Of a stretch of DNA of 64,000 nt, positions 27,143-36,121 are shown piece after piece. This DNA comes from Isoalcanivorax indicus. GTDB taxonomy: Bacteria > Pseudomonadota > Gammaproteobacteria > Pseudomonadales > Alcanivoracaceae. The DNA is taken from NCBI RefSeq assembly GCF_003259185.1, contig NZ_QGMP01000004.1, positions 62,001-126,000 of the forward strand, in the 5' to 3' direction. The notes beneath the pieces are model-generated. The model searched no databases, was not told the origin of the DNA, and saw only the letters and a program-made list of their open reading frames with translations. Within the stretch, counting starts at the first letter, position 1. The number at the start of each line of letters is the position of its first letter. A program made the translations under genes and the position numbers.

Positions 27143-28125
27143 TTCCCTGGCATGGCAGTCAGTACCCCGGCAAAGGGGGCCACTACGAGTCCTGGTTCCT
27201 GCGCGCCAATCACCCCAGCGAAGCGCGTGCCTTCTGGATCCGCTATACCCTGTTCATCCCGGCGGACGATCGCGCCCCCCTGGGCGAGATCTGGGCCATG
27301 TGGTTTGATGCCGAACGCGGTGATGATGTGCGCGTTGTGGCCGTGAAGAATGAATCGCCACTGTCCGTGTGCGACTTCAACCGGGAACAGATGGGGGTCA
27401 GTCTCCCCGGCGCCCAGCTGACCAGCCATCGCCTCAGCGGCGACGCCACCAGCGGCGGTCATTCCATCGCCTGGGACCTGACGTACGACGACGGCCAGGA
27501 CAGCCTGATCTTTCTGCCGGAAAAGTTGTACACGGCACCGCTGCCCAAGGCCAAGGCGCTGGTCAGCCGGCCACAGGTGCGCTTCCACGGTCATCTGCTG
27601 GTGGACGGCGAGCGCTATACCATCGACCACTGGCAAGGCAGCGAAAACCACAACTGGGGCAGCAAGCACACGGATCAGTACGCCTGGGGCCAGGTGGCCG
27701 GCTTCGACGACGCCCCCGATGCCTTCCTGGAATGCATCACCGCAAGGGTGAAACTCGGCCCGGTGTTCTCGCCCTGGCTGACCATCGCCTGCCTGCGCCT
27801 GGACGGCGAGACCTATGCTTTCAATCGCATCGGCACAGCGCTGCGCGCCAAGGCGCACTACCACTTTTTTGACTGGCAGTTCCGCAGTCGCCACCAGGGG
27901 CATCAGCTGGATGTGCACATTCAGGCGCCGGCGACCTGTTTCACCGCCCTGACCTATTACAACCCGCCAGGCGGGAGCAAGACCTGCCTGAACAGCAAGA
28001 TCGCGCGCTGCGATCTGTCACTGGCCAGCCACGGTCAGGCGCCACGCCGTCTGCATACCAGCCACCGGGCCGCCTTCGAGATACTCACCGACCGCGACGA
28101 CCACGGCGTGCCCGTGGCCGTCTGA
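27139..28125 (+). CDS. Lipocalin/CrtC-like domain protein
   Basis: A 328-residue beta-rich protein. The segments GKGGHYESWFLRANHP, WDLTYDD and GSENHNWGSKHTDQYAWGQV resemble the paired lipocalin-like domains of CrtC/AttH-type proteins, which act on or carry hydrophobic substrates. The match is weak and from memory. It has no signal peptide. The gene overlaps the previous one by ATGA. A role in handling a hydrophobic substrate or product of the GMC enzyme is inferred from the operon. Confidence 0.6.
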   Translation: MIPWHGSQYPGKGGHYESWFLRANHPSEARAFWIRYTLFIPADDRAPLGEIWAMWFDAERGDDVRVVAVKNESPLSVCDFNREQMGVSLPGAQLTSHRLSGDATSGGHSIAWDLTYDDGQDSLIFLPEKLYTAPLPKAKALVSRPQVRFHGHLLVDGERYTIDHWQGSENHNWGSKHTDQYAWGQVAGFDDAPDAFLECITARVKLGPVFSPWLTIACLRLDGETYAFNRIGTALRAKAHYHFFDWQFRSRHQGHQLDVHIQAPATCFTALTYYNPPGGSKTCLNSKIARCDLSLASHGQAPRRLHTSHRAAFEILTDRDDHGVPVAV

Positions 28126-28281
28126 AACACCCCCTTGCCGGACGGGCACCCCCGCCCGTCCGGCCCTCTGTTACGCAAACGCTACAAAATGTTATGGTTG
28201 CCGGTTGGAACCCTTGGCGGCCACGTCTCTCCTATCCTCCACCGCCGCCCGGGCAGCCTACTACCGAGGCCAACCGCCGTG

Positions 28282-29787
28282 ATGACACGCTGGCGACACC
28301 GCACCCTGACCACCGGCCGCCGCCTGGCGGACGATTTGCGTGCGCTGCTGCCCGACTATCTGCCCGTGGCCTGGAAGCTCGGCCTGACCTTTTCTGCGCT
28401 GGTGCTGGTGGGCATGAGCGTGCTCGGCTCACTGATCCTCAACAGCCAGCTCAGCGCCATGCAGACGCAAGCCGACCGCTTCGGCAGCACCATTGCCTCG
28501 CAACTGGCGGACGCCGCACGCGAACCCTTGCTCGCTGAAGATCCGCTCGCCCTCAACGTGCTGGTGAACGAACTGGCTGGCAGCGAACAACTGGACGGCG
28601 CGGCCCTGTTCGACCGCAACCTGCGTCTGCTGCACCGGGCTGGCAAGCTGCCCGTTGATGCGGTCCCCACCCTCAGCGGTCCGGTGCGCCACTGGCGCGA
28701 CCAGGAAGATCCGCTGACCACCTACTTTGCGGTCATCCGCGTTGCTGACGCCACGGCCGGGTACGCCGCCATTACCCTGTCCGGCACAGCGATCACCAGC
28801 GCCCAGGCGGCGGCCCGCTCCACCATGATCACCGCCACCCTGCTGATGAGCCTGATTGCCGTGATCGCCGCCTTTGTCATCAGCCGCCGCCTGGCGCAGC
28901 CACTGACTGACCTGGTGGCGGCCACCACAGCGCTGCGCGCTGGCGACCTCAATGTGCGCCTTGAGGGGCACAGCAACGATGAGATCGGCCAGTTGCTGGA
29001 GGCCTACAACAACATGGCCCATGGCCTGCTGGAGAAGACACAGGTCGAGCGCGTCCTGTCCCGCTTCGTCAGCCCGCGGGTAGCAGAACGGATGATGGCC
29101 GACCTGGGCGAAGTGCAACTCGGCGGGCGCGAAGTACACGCCACGGTGCTGTTCGCCGACATCGTCGGCTTTACGCAGTTGTCAGAAGGCATGGCCCCGG
29201 ATGCGGTCGCGGAGTTGCTGAACGACTATTTCAATGCCATTTCCACCGCCGCCGATTTCTACCGTGGCAACATCGACAAGTTCATGGGCGACTGCGCCAT
29301 GCTGGTCTTCGGGGTGCCGGAAGAAGACAGCGAGCACCTGTATCACGGGCTGTGCTGTGCGGTCATGATCCAGCGACTGGTCACACGCCTGAATGAGACC
29401 CGCGCGGCACACGGGCTGGTGACCGTGGATTTCCGCGTCGGCATCAATGCCGGGCAGATGCTGGCTGGCAACCTGGGCTCCCAGGATCGCATGCAGTACA
29501 CCGTCGTGGGCGATGCCGTGAACCTCGCCTCGCGACTGTCCAATATGGCAGCCCCCGGGGAAGTCATCATTCCAGACCATCTTGTCCGCGATGCGAATAT
29601 TGCCCCGCGGCTGCGCACGCGTATTGCCGGCACCATGCGCGTGCGCGGCAAATCGGAACCGGTACTGACTTACCGCGTGGAAGGCGTGCACGCCCAGTCC
29701 GAAACCCTGATGGAACAACGCATCGCCCGCTTTCTCAGCGAATATGCCATCGCCAGAAGCGCCCGCGCACAGGTGAACCATGCCTGA
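28282..29787 (+). CDS. Membrane-bound class III adenylate cyclase with HAMP domain
   Basis: A 501-residue signalling enzyme. A first membrane helix (about 33-52, KLGLTFSALVLVGMSVLGSLI), a periplasmic sensor region, a second helix (about 175-197), HAMP, and a C-terminal class III cyclase domain. Metal-binding Asp293 (LFADIVGF) and Asp337 (KFMGD) are present. The Lys in DKFMGD and the Asp in YTVVGDAVNLASRL are those that select ATP, so cAMP is the expected product. The ATG at 28282 has GAGG twelve bases before it; GTG 28279 is also possible. It overlaps the next gene by eight bases. Confidence 0.9.
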   Translation: MTRWRHRTLTTGRRLADDLRALLPDYLPVAWKLGLTFSALVLVGMSVLGSLILNSQLSAMQTQADRFGSTIASQLADAAREPLLAEDPLALNVLVNELAGSEQLDGAALFDRNLRLLHRAGKLPVDAVPTLSGPVRHWRDQEDPLTTYFAVIRVADATAGYAAITLSGTAITSAQAAARSTMITATLLMSLIAVIAAFVISRRLAQPLTDLVAATTALRAGDLNVRLEGHSNDEIGQLLEAYNNMAHGLLEKTQVERVLSRFVSPRVAERMMADLGEVQLGGREVHATVLFADIVGFTQLSEGMAPDAVAELLNDYFNAISTAADFYRGNIDKFMGDCAMLVFGVPEEDSEHLYHGLCCAVMIQRLVTRLNETRAAHGLVTVDFRVGINAGQMLAGNLGSQDRMQYTVVGDAVNLASRLSNMAAPGEVIIPDHLVRDANIAPRLRTRIAGTMRVRGKSEPVLTYRVEGVHAQSETLMEQRIARFLSEYAIARSARAQVNHA

Positions 29788-30805
29788 GTTGCGCACCGCC
29801 CTGCTGACCGGCGCCCTGCTGCTGGCGGGTTGCAGCCTGCTGCAGCCCGATACTGACCCGGTGACCGCGCTGGATGACGCCCTGGCGGCCCAGGACTACA
29901 ACACCGCCTGGGCCATCGCCAACCGGGTCGATCCGGAAGAGGCATCGGACGCCCTGACGCAGCGACTGGAGACCCTCAATCAGGACATCATCCGCTTTGA
30001 GCGCACCCGGATCACCCAGGCCCGCCAGTTTGCCAACCAGGGGCGCTGGGCTGAGGCGTTGACCCACCTGGACGATGCCCGGCGTCACTGGGCCCATGGC
30101 TACGCCATCGCCGAGGCGCGCTCGGAGCTGGACCAGCGGCAGATGGTTGATCTGCTGCGCGAACGCACGCAACTGCTGGTCCGTGAGGCGGAGTGGCTGC
30201 AGAGCACCGAATCTGCTGTGGAGGGGCTCACACGCTTTGCCGACCCCTCTGCTACCAGCCTGCAACAACGCTATCGCCAGCAATCCGCCAGCCTGGCCGA
30301 GGAACTCACCACCCTGGGCGAATGGCATGCCAGCCAGGAACACTGGAGTCTGGCCCGGGATGCACTGCGCAGCGCCGCCCGACTGGAACCGGCACGCGCC
30401 GACCACCCGCAGCGGGCGCGCGCCGAACAGGAAGTGGCCAACGCCAACCGCGCGGCCCAGGCGCGCCGCACCTCAACCCTGCAACGCGAAGCGCGCAACC
30501 GGCTGGAGCGCTATCAGCGCAGCGGCACCATTGAAGACCTGCTGGCCGCCCGCGACTACATCGAACAGCACCGCCATCGTGGCAATCTGCAACGCGAAGC
30601 CACCGAGGTGGAGACCCTGGTCGGGCAACGTTTCCGGGAAGATCTGGCAACGGGCGATGCCCTCTACGCCAGCGGCGATTATCAGGCGGCCTACCGACAG
30701 TGGAGCCGTATCGCCCCGCTGAGGCCGGGCGATCAGGAACTGGACAAGAAGCTGGAACGGACCCGTCGGGTGCTGGGTTCACTGGAGCAGTTGCGCAACC
30801 AGTAG
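29780..30805 (+). CDS. Helical-repeat (TPR-like) lipoprotein
   Basis: A 341-residue predicted lipoprotein, lipobox LLAGC with Cys18. The mature part is almost all alpha-helical, rich in Ala/Arg/Glu, with repeated pairs such as FANQGRWAEALTHLDDARRHW, WSLARDALRSAARLEPA and ALYASGDYQAAYRQWSRIAPL that look like TPR motifs. Its ATG lies inside the end of the cyclase gene (eight-base overlap), so the two are translated together; it may sense or scaffold for the cyclase. Its stop is two bases from the convergent FHA gene. Confidence 0.72.
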   Translation: MPELRTALLTGALLLAGCSLLQPDTDPVTALDDALAAQDYNTAWAIANRVDPEEASDALTQRLETLNQDIIRFERTRITQARQFANQGRWAEALTHLDDARRHWAHGYAIAEARSELDQRQMVDLLRERTQLLVREAEWLQSTESAVEGLTRFADPSATSLQQRYRQQSASLAEELTTLGEWHASQEHWSLARDALRSAARLEPARADHPQRARAEQEVANANRAAQARRTSTLQREARNRLERYQRSGTIEDLLAARDYIEQHRHRGNLQREATEVETLVGQRFREDLATGDALYASGDYQAAYRQWSRIAPLRPGDQELDKKLERTRRVLGSLEQLRNQ

Positions 30806-30807
30806 AG

Positions 30808-31596
30808 TCAGTGCTGGCGCCCGGCAAAGCGTGACAGGGCACCATCCGCCAGACGCGCCGCGGAGCCCGCCTGATGGGCGTCACCCGCCGCCAGTGCAGC
30901 GTCCCGTCCGGGACGGCCCTTGAGTGTGCTGCAGGGCGCTTCAATGCGGAAGACCACATGGTCGATACGCAGATCGTCCCCCCCATGCAGCTCCACTTCA
31001 GACACCTTGGCACGGTTCACCCAGGTACCACTGGCCGAATCGAGATCACAGACATACAGTCGCCCTTCCGTGGCCCAGACCTGAGCGTGGCGACGGGAGA
31101 TATGCACCCCCGGCAACACGATATCACTGCCATGCGAACGGCCCAGCAACAGATTCCCGGACGGCGGCACCGGATAACGCCGACCGAGCAGATCGCCGGA
31201 GGTGGCATACAGGGTCCAGGCATCATAGGGCGAGGTGGTCACCGAGACTTCGCGGAACGCCGGCATCATGACACTGACGGCATCATCGGGCATGCGCATC
31301 ATCTGATGGGCGGGATCGGTAAGCTCCAGTTCCACATCCCCGATACGAATGATGTCCGTCGGCACAATGCGCGTGGGCAGTTCCACACGGTCGCCGTTCA
31401 GGCGTGTACCTTCCTCGCTGCACAGATCGGTCAGGTAGACACGGTTGTCCGCCTCGACAATCAGCTCGGCGTGGAAGTCACTGATACCCTCTTCATCAAT
31501 CACAATGGTGTTGGAGGGATGGCGGCCGATGACATAGCGGGGTTCGGACAACCAGATACCGGACCGATGCCGGTCATTGAATCGGAGTCGTAACAT
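30808..31596 (-). CDS. Tandem FHA domain protein
   Basis: A 262-residue cytoplasmic protein with two forkhead-associated domains. The first has YVIGRHPSN (Arg25) and ISDFHAEL (Ser39, His42); the second has LLLGRSHGSDIVL and ISRRHAQV followed by SASGTWVN. FHA domains bind phosphothreonine peptides. A mid-region of about 50 residues links them. The start at 31596 follows GAGGGAAG by seven bases. It lies 221 bases downstream of gspD on the same strand; no Ser/Thr kinase gene is nearby, so its partner is unknown. Confidence 0.9.
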   Translation of the reverse strand: MLRLRFNDRHRSGIWLSEPRYVIGRHPSNTIVIDEEGISDFHAELIVEADNRVYLTDLCSEEGTRLNGDRVELPTRIVPTDIIRIGDVELELTDPAHQMMRMPDDAVSVMMPAFREVSVTTSPYDAWTLYATSGDLLGRRYPVPPSGNLLLGRSHGSDIVLPGVHISRRHAQVWATEGRLYVCDLDSASGTWVNRAKVSEVELHGGDDLRIDHVVFRIEAPCSTLKGRPGRDAALAAGDAHQAGSAARLADGALSRFAGRQH

Positions 31597-31817
31597 TGCA
31601 GCGCTTCCCTCGTCGGGCCCGTCCTGGCCCGGAAGAGGGCGTAGCGGGCATCCTTTTATTCTTGGAATACCATTATTGTCGGTATGCCGGGACACGCCCC
31701 GGGGCGCCCAATCCGCGCCGCCGAAGTGGAACCATTGTGCTACAGGCTTCCCGGCAGCGACAACCCTGCTGTCTGACACCTCATGGACTCTGGCGCATCA
31801 GGGTCGTGTCGCCAGGG

Positions 31818-33833
31818 TCAGTCCAGGGCCGCATCTTCCATGCTGCGCTCATTGTCCGGCAGCCGGTTCTGCTCCATGTAACGGCGCAACTCCTCCGGCG
31901 GCGGGCGACGGCCATCAAACAGGTCATCGACGTTGGTCGGCAGCGGCTGCGGCACGACCCGCTCCAGATCACCACGGCGATTCACCCGGAATTGCAACGC
32001 CGTGATCCCGAGATAGCGCTGCTGGGTCAGCTCCAGCAGACGCTGATTGTCTGCCAGGATGGTCGGGCGCAAAAACACGATGAGGTTGCGTTTCTCGCGC
32101 CGGTCGTCGGTAGACCGGAACAGGATGCCGAGGCCCGGGATATCCCCCAGAATGGGCACCTTGCGCACCACCCGCCGGACGTCATCCTGGATCAGGCCGC
32201 CCAGCACAATGGTCTCGCCGTCATCCGCCAGCACGGTGGTCTTGATAGAACGCGTGCTGGTGATCAGATCCACGGCGTTGATACCTTCCGATGCCGCCTG
32301 GACCGCTGAGGCTTCCTGTTCCAGAACGAGACGCACCGTGCTGTCGCCCGCCAGGCTCGGCGTCACCGTCAGCGTGATACCCACGTCCTGACGCTGGATG
32401 GTCTGGAACGGGTTATCCAGGCCAGCGCCGGTGCTGGTGCTCTGCCCGGTCACGAACGGCACGTTCTGGCCCACCACGATGGACGCTTCCTGGTTGTCCA
32501 GGGTCAGCACGCTCGGGGTGGACAGCAGGTTGACGTTGGAGCTGGAAGCCAGCGCTTGCAGGAACCCGCCCCAGCGGAAGCTGCCATCACTGCGGCGCTC
32601 GCCGCCACCGATGGTGATGCCATCGTTGAGCGTTGCGGTCGGCTGACCGGACAGAATGCTACCGACAATATCGTTGACGCTGAGGCCGACATTGCTGAAG
32701 TTGGTGCCCCCCACGCCACTGCGCTCGTCGCCACCGGCAAACTGGACACCCAGCTGCAGCCCCAGATCACCACCGACTTCCACGATGGCGGCCTCAATCA
32801 GGATCTGGGCACGCCGCACATCCAGCTGCCGCACGATGGACTGCAGTTCCTGCATCAGCGCCGGCTCGGCGCGGATCACCAGCGCATTCATCGACGGGTC
32901 TGCCTGAATGGACACCTTGGTGCCCGGCGCCCCTTCGCTGCCATTGTCCGTGGCAGCGTCAGAGAAGTTCTTCAACAGTTCCGCCATCTTTTCTGCGTCA
33001 GCATGGCTCAACCGCACCACCTGCACGCTGCCACTCTGGGACGGCCGCACATCGAGCTCACGGATCAGTTCGACCGCCCGGCGCCGGGCGATACTGTCGC
33101 CCTTGACGATCAGGCGATTGGTGCGCTCGTCAGCCACCAGGGTGAGACGCCCCTCCCGGACCTGCTGCCGACGGCCTTGCTGCTGGCCACTCTGTTGCGG
33201 TGTGAGGGTCTCCAGCAGCTTGATCACATCTCCGACCCAGGCGTGCTGCAACGGGATGATTTCCACCTCTTCGGCTTCCGAGCCATCCAGATGGGCAATG
33301 ATGGCTTCCATACGGCGAATATTATCCGCATGGTCGCTGATGATGAGCGCGTTGGCCGAGCCCACCGCCGCGAGATGACCATACTGCGGCACCAGCGGAC
33401 GCAGCACCGGCACAAGCTCTTCGACGGGCGAGTTGTCGACGGTAATGACGCGGGTAATCAGTGCTTCACCGGTGGCGCTGTCCTGTACCAGCGGTAAATT
33501 ACTCTGCTTGGCGGTCGTGTTGGGTACGATCTTGATGATTTCGCCAGACTCCACGGCGGCATAACCATGCACCTGCAGCACAGACAGGAACAGCTCGTAC
33601 ACTTCACCTTCGGTCAGCGGCTGACGCGAAATCACGGTCACATCCCGCGCGCGCACCCGTGGGTCCACAACAAAGTTCTTTCCGGTCATGTCGGCCACCT
33701 GACCTATAAAGGCCTGTATGTCCGCATTACGTATATTGACCGTCCAGGTCTTGTCGTCGTCGGCCATGGCCGGAGACATGCTCAGCATCCCCCCGACCCA
33801 CATCACCGCGACCAGCCGCAGTATTGTTTTCAT
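31818..33833 (-). CDS. gspD: Type II secretion system secretin GspD
   Basis: Outer membrane secretin pore of the type II secretion system, 671 residues. A 24-residue signal peptide (ending AMA) precedes the N0 domain (WTVNIRNADIQAFIGQVADM), the N1-N3 repeats (VVRLSHADAEKMAELLKNF and others), then the secretin core with VPFVTGQS, VGITLTVTP and ETIVLGGLIQDD. A C-terminal S-domain-like tail follows. It lies 23 bases after gspC. gspE-M are not in the window. Confidence 0.96.
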   Translation of the reverse strand: MKTILRLVAVMWVGGMLSMSPAMADDDKTWTVNIRNADIQAFIGQVADMTGKNFVVDPRVRARDVTVISRQPLTEGEVYELFLSVLQVHGYAAVESGEIIKIVPNTTAKQSNLPLVQDSATGEALITRVITVDNSPVEELVPVLRPLVPQYGHLAAVGSANALIISDHADNIRRMEAIIAHLDGSEAEEVEIIPLQHAWVGDVIKLLETLTPQQSGQQQGRRQQVREGRLTLVADERTNRLIVKGDSIARRRAVELIRELDVRPSQSGSVQVVRLSHADAEKMAELLKNFSDAATDNGSEGAPGTKVSIQADPSMNALVIRAEPALMQELQSIVRQLDVRRAQILIEAAIVEVGGDLGLQLGVQFAGGDERSGVGGTNFSNVGLSVNDIVGSILSGQPTATLNDGITIGGGERRSDGSFRWGGFLQALASSSNVNLLSTPSVLTLDNQEASIVVGQNVPFVTGQSTSTGAGLDNPFQTIQRQDVGITLTVTPSLAGDSTVRLVLEQEASAVQAASEGINAVDLITSTRSIKTTVLADDGETIVLGGLIQDDVRRVVRKVPILGDIPGLGILFRSTDDRREKRNLIVFLRPTILADNQRLLELTQQRYLGITALQFRVNRRGDLERVVPQPLPTNVDDLFDGRRPPPEELRRYMEQNRLPDNERSMEDAALD

Positions 33834-33856
33834 CCTTCTTCGCCTTTCGAATTGCG

Positions 33857-34756
33857 TTATGGCGGATAGTTAACCGTAAAACGGCGTGATCCCCGCTGAA
33901 CCTCAATGGACGCGGACCCCGACGCCAGTGCTTCCTCAATGGCCCGGACATCACCGGCTTCGTCACCCAGCGGGTGGCCATTGACTGACATGATCTGATC
34001 CCCGGGGCGCAGCCCCACGCTGCTGATCACATCAGCCGGCGCAGCCTCGGTAATGCGGTACCCTTCGGCACTGCCTTCAGTGACCGGCGCCAGACCCAGT
34101 TGTTCAATAATCATGCGGCGCTGCTGCGCGGCATCGCCTTCAAACAGATTCAGTTCCGTATCAGCCTGCGGCGATGGCGCGGATGGCGCCCCGCCGGGCC
34201 GGCGATTGGCCGGCTGCTGACGAACAGGCGGAGTAGCCGAGACACCACCGCCAGACAACTCCGGCTCCCGCAGGCGCAGCGCTTCGAGCTGGCCCTGACG
34301 GCGCAGAATCACACGATCTGCAAGCACCTCGACCAGTTCAGCATTCCCGGGGACCCGGTCTCCGGGCTTCAGCAAGGCAGCATCACGCCCCTGCTCGGCA
34401 ATGATGGCTCGCGCCTGCGACTGGTCACGATGCTGGAACAGGCCTAGCAGTTCAAGTCTCAGGCGGGTATCCGGGGCGTCGACGACTCGTTCTTCGGGCG
34501 CCTCTTCCGGCGGCACACCAAACAGGTTCCAGCCTTCTACCTGCTGGCGCGACAGGCTGCCATTGCTCTGCCGCTCGACCACCGTCAGACGCTGCAACGA
34601 GGGATCGGGAGGCGCCACCTCTTGCGGTCCGGCGTACCACAGCAGCAGACTGTCGGCGATCACCTTGGCCAACCAGATCACGACCACTATTGCAGCCACC
34701 CATCGGGCGATGCCGATGAGGCGCTGTATCCTGGTCTGGTCAAACGAAACGGCCAT
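33857..34756 (-). CDS. gspC: Type II secretion system inner membrane protein GspC
   Basis: A 299-residue inner membrane protein that links the secretin to the inner platform. One membrane helix at about 17-37 (ARWVAAIVVVIWLAKVIA), an HR domain (WNLFGVPPEE through LRLREPEL), a Pro-rich linker and a C-terminal PDZ domain (GYRITEAAPADVISSVGLR). The ATG at 34756 is preferred over a TTG at 34768. It sits between gspN and gspD. Confidence 0.93.
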   Translation of the reverse strand: MAVSFDQTRIQRLIGIARWVAAIVVVIWLAKVIADSLLLWYAGPQEVAPPDPSLQRLTVVERQSNGSLSRQQVEGWNLFGVPPEEAPEERVVDAPDTRLRLELLGLFQHRDQSQARAIIAEQGRDAALLKPGDRVPGNAELVEVLADRVILRRQGQLEALRLREPELSGGGVSATPPVRQQPANRRPGGAPSAPSPQADTELNLFEGDAAQQRRMIIEQLGLAPVTEGSAEGYRITEAAPADVISSVGLRPGDQIMSVNGHPLGDEAGDVRAIEEALASGSASIEVQRGSRRFTVNYPP

Positions 34757-34798
34757 TATTCTGTCCAACTGCCTCTTTTTTTATCGGCAATCAGGCGA

Positions 34799-35503
34799 CT
34801 AGAGTGCCTGACTGACCTGGAACACGACGTCGTCGTCGCTGCCCCCCTGACTGACCCCCAGAAGACGAGGCCAGGCACGATACACACGCAGCGACGCTTC
34901 GCCAGCCGCCACATCACCATCCACCAGCCGGGTGCCCTCCGGGTCGGTGATTTCAAACCTGGCCACATTCTGCTCGGTGAACAGCCGTCCTTCCAGTGGT
35001 GGCACTCTGGCACTACCATCCGGCGGCCAGGTCACCTGCCCGCCACCATAGCGCAGGTTGCCCTGTACCGACACCTCACCGCTGCGCGCCCAGCGCAGAT
35101 GGGCGATCTGACCGGTCACCACACCATCCGCGCTGCCCTCCGGCATGTCACGGCTGATCTCGGCCAGCGGCACACGCAGGCTCAGGTCGCGCAGCGAGGC
35201 CGCGCGTGGCGTTCCGCCCACCCAGCCATCCAGCTCCACACCGCCACCCGCCAGATCAAGCTGGACGCCCGGCAGCACGCCGCGCCAGCGGGTGTGCCAG
35301 CGCAAATCGCCCCGGTATCCCTGCCAGCGCCAACGGGCCTCACCTTGCCAGACACGGCCGCGTATTCCGCTCACCTGGAGCGGCGCGTCACCGATCACCA
35401 GACCATCAAGGTGTCTGACAAAGGGTTGCGCTGGCAGTTGCCAGAGCCCGAACAGCAGCAAGCTGACGACGAAAACGCCAATCAGCGTCAGGGGACGCGG
35501 CAT
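34799..35503 (-). CDS. gspN: Type II secretion system protein GspN
   Basis: A 234-residue protein with an N-terminal membrane anchor (LTLIGVFVVSLLLFGLW) and a beta-rich periplasmic part (IGDAPLQVSGIRGRVWQGEARWRW) typical of GspN. GspN is an accessory component found in some type II systems and often next to gspC. It starts two bases after ssb ends, so it may be cotranscribed with ssb. Confidence 0.88.
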   Translation of the reverse strand: MPRPLTLIGVFVVSLLLFGLWQLPAQPFVRHLDGLVIGDAPLQVSGIRGRVWQGEARWRWQGYRGDLRWHTRWRGVLPGVQLDLAGGGVELDGWVGGTPRAASLRDLSLRVPLAEISRDMPEGSADGVVTGQIAHLRWARSGEVSVQGNLRYGGGQVTWPPDGSARVPPLEGRLFTEQNVARFEITDPEGTRLVDGDVAAGEASLRVYRAWPRLLGVSQGGSDDDVVFQVSQAL

Positions 35504-35505
35504 GA

Positions 35506-36024
35506 TCAGAACGGGATATCGTCGTCGAAATCATCCGCCGGGGAGGAAAATCCGCCGCTTTTGCCACCGCTCTTGCCGCCGCCCTGGGCGTCACCGGACG
35601 CACCGGCATGCTCCTGCGGCGCCTGATTCTCATAGCCGCCGTAACCGCTGTCCTGATTGGCGTAACCGCCACCACCACCGCTACCACCACGGCTGTCGAG
35701 CATCTGCATCTCGCTGGCCACCACCTCGGTGGTATAGCGGTCCTGACCATCCTGCCCCTGCCACTTGCGGGTACGCAGGCTGCCCTCGATATAAACCTTG
35801 CCGCCTTTCTTCAGATACTCACCGGCAATCTCGGCCAGCTTGTTGAAGAACACCACGCGATGCCATTCCGTGCGTTCCTGCATCTGCCCGGTGTTGCGAT
35901 CTTTCCAGCTCTCGGACGTCGCCAGATTGATATTGGTCACGGCACCGCCGCTGGGCATGAAACGGGTTTCCGGGTCTGCTCCCAGATTGCCGATCAGGAT
36001 TACCTTGTTTACACCACGAGCCAT
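35506..36024 (-). CDS. ssb: Single-stranded DNA-binding protein
   Basis: A 172-residue SSB: OB-fold at the N-terminus ([42 protein letters not shown]), a long Gly/Ala-rich disordered linker, and the acidic tip DDFDDDIPF that binds repair and replication partners. Placed next to the MFS gene and close to uvrA, as in Pseudomonas relatives. No LexA site was seen before ssb. Confidence 0.97.
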   Translation of the reverse strand: MARGVNKVILIGNLGADPETRFMPSGGAVTNINLATSESWKDRNTGQMQERTEWHRVVFFNKLAEIAGEYLKKGGKVYIEGSLRTRKWQGQDGQDRYTTEVVASEMQMLDSRGGSGGGGGYANQDSGYGGYENQAPQEHAGASGDAQGGGKSGGKSGGFSSPADDFDDDIPF

Positions 36025-36121
36025 CTTGCTTCTCCGTTTATGTCATTCGTTCCCTGAAAAGTGCTCCATTCTGGCAGCTTTGCGGGCCAGTTGGGATACC
36101 CCCGTGACGCGCCGCTGCGCA

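Noticed and set aside
35506-36121. LexA box upstream of ssb
   Set aside because: CTG and CAG trinucleotides occur but not at the required ten-base separation.
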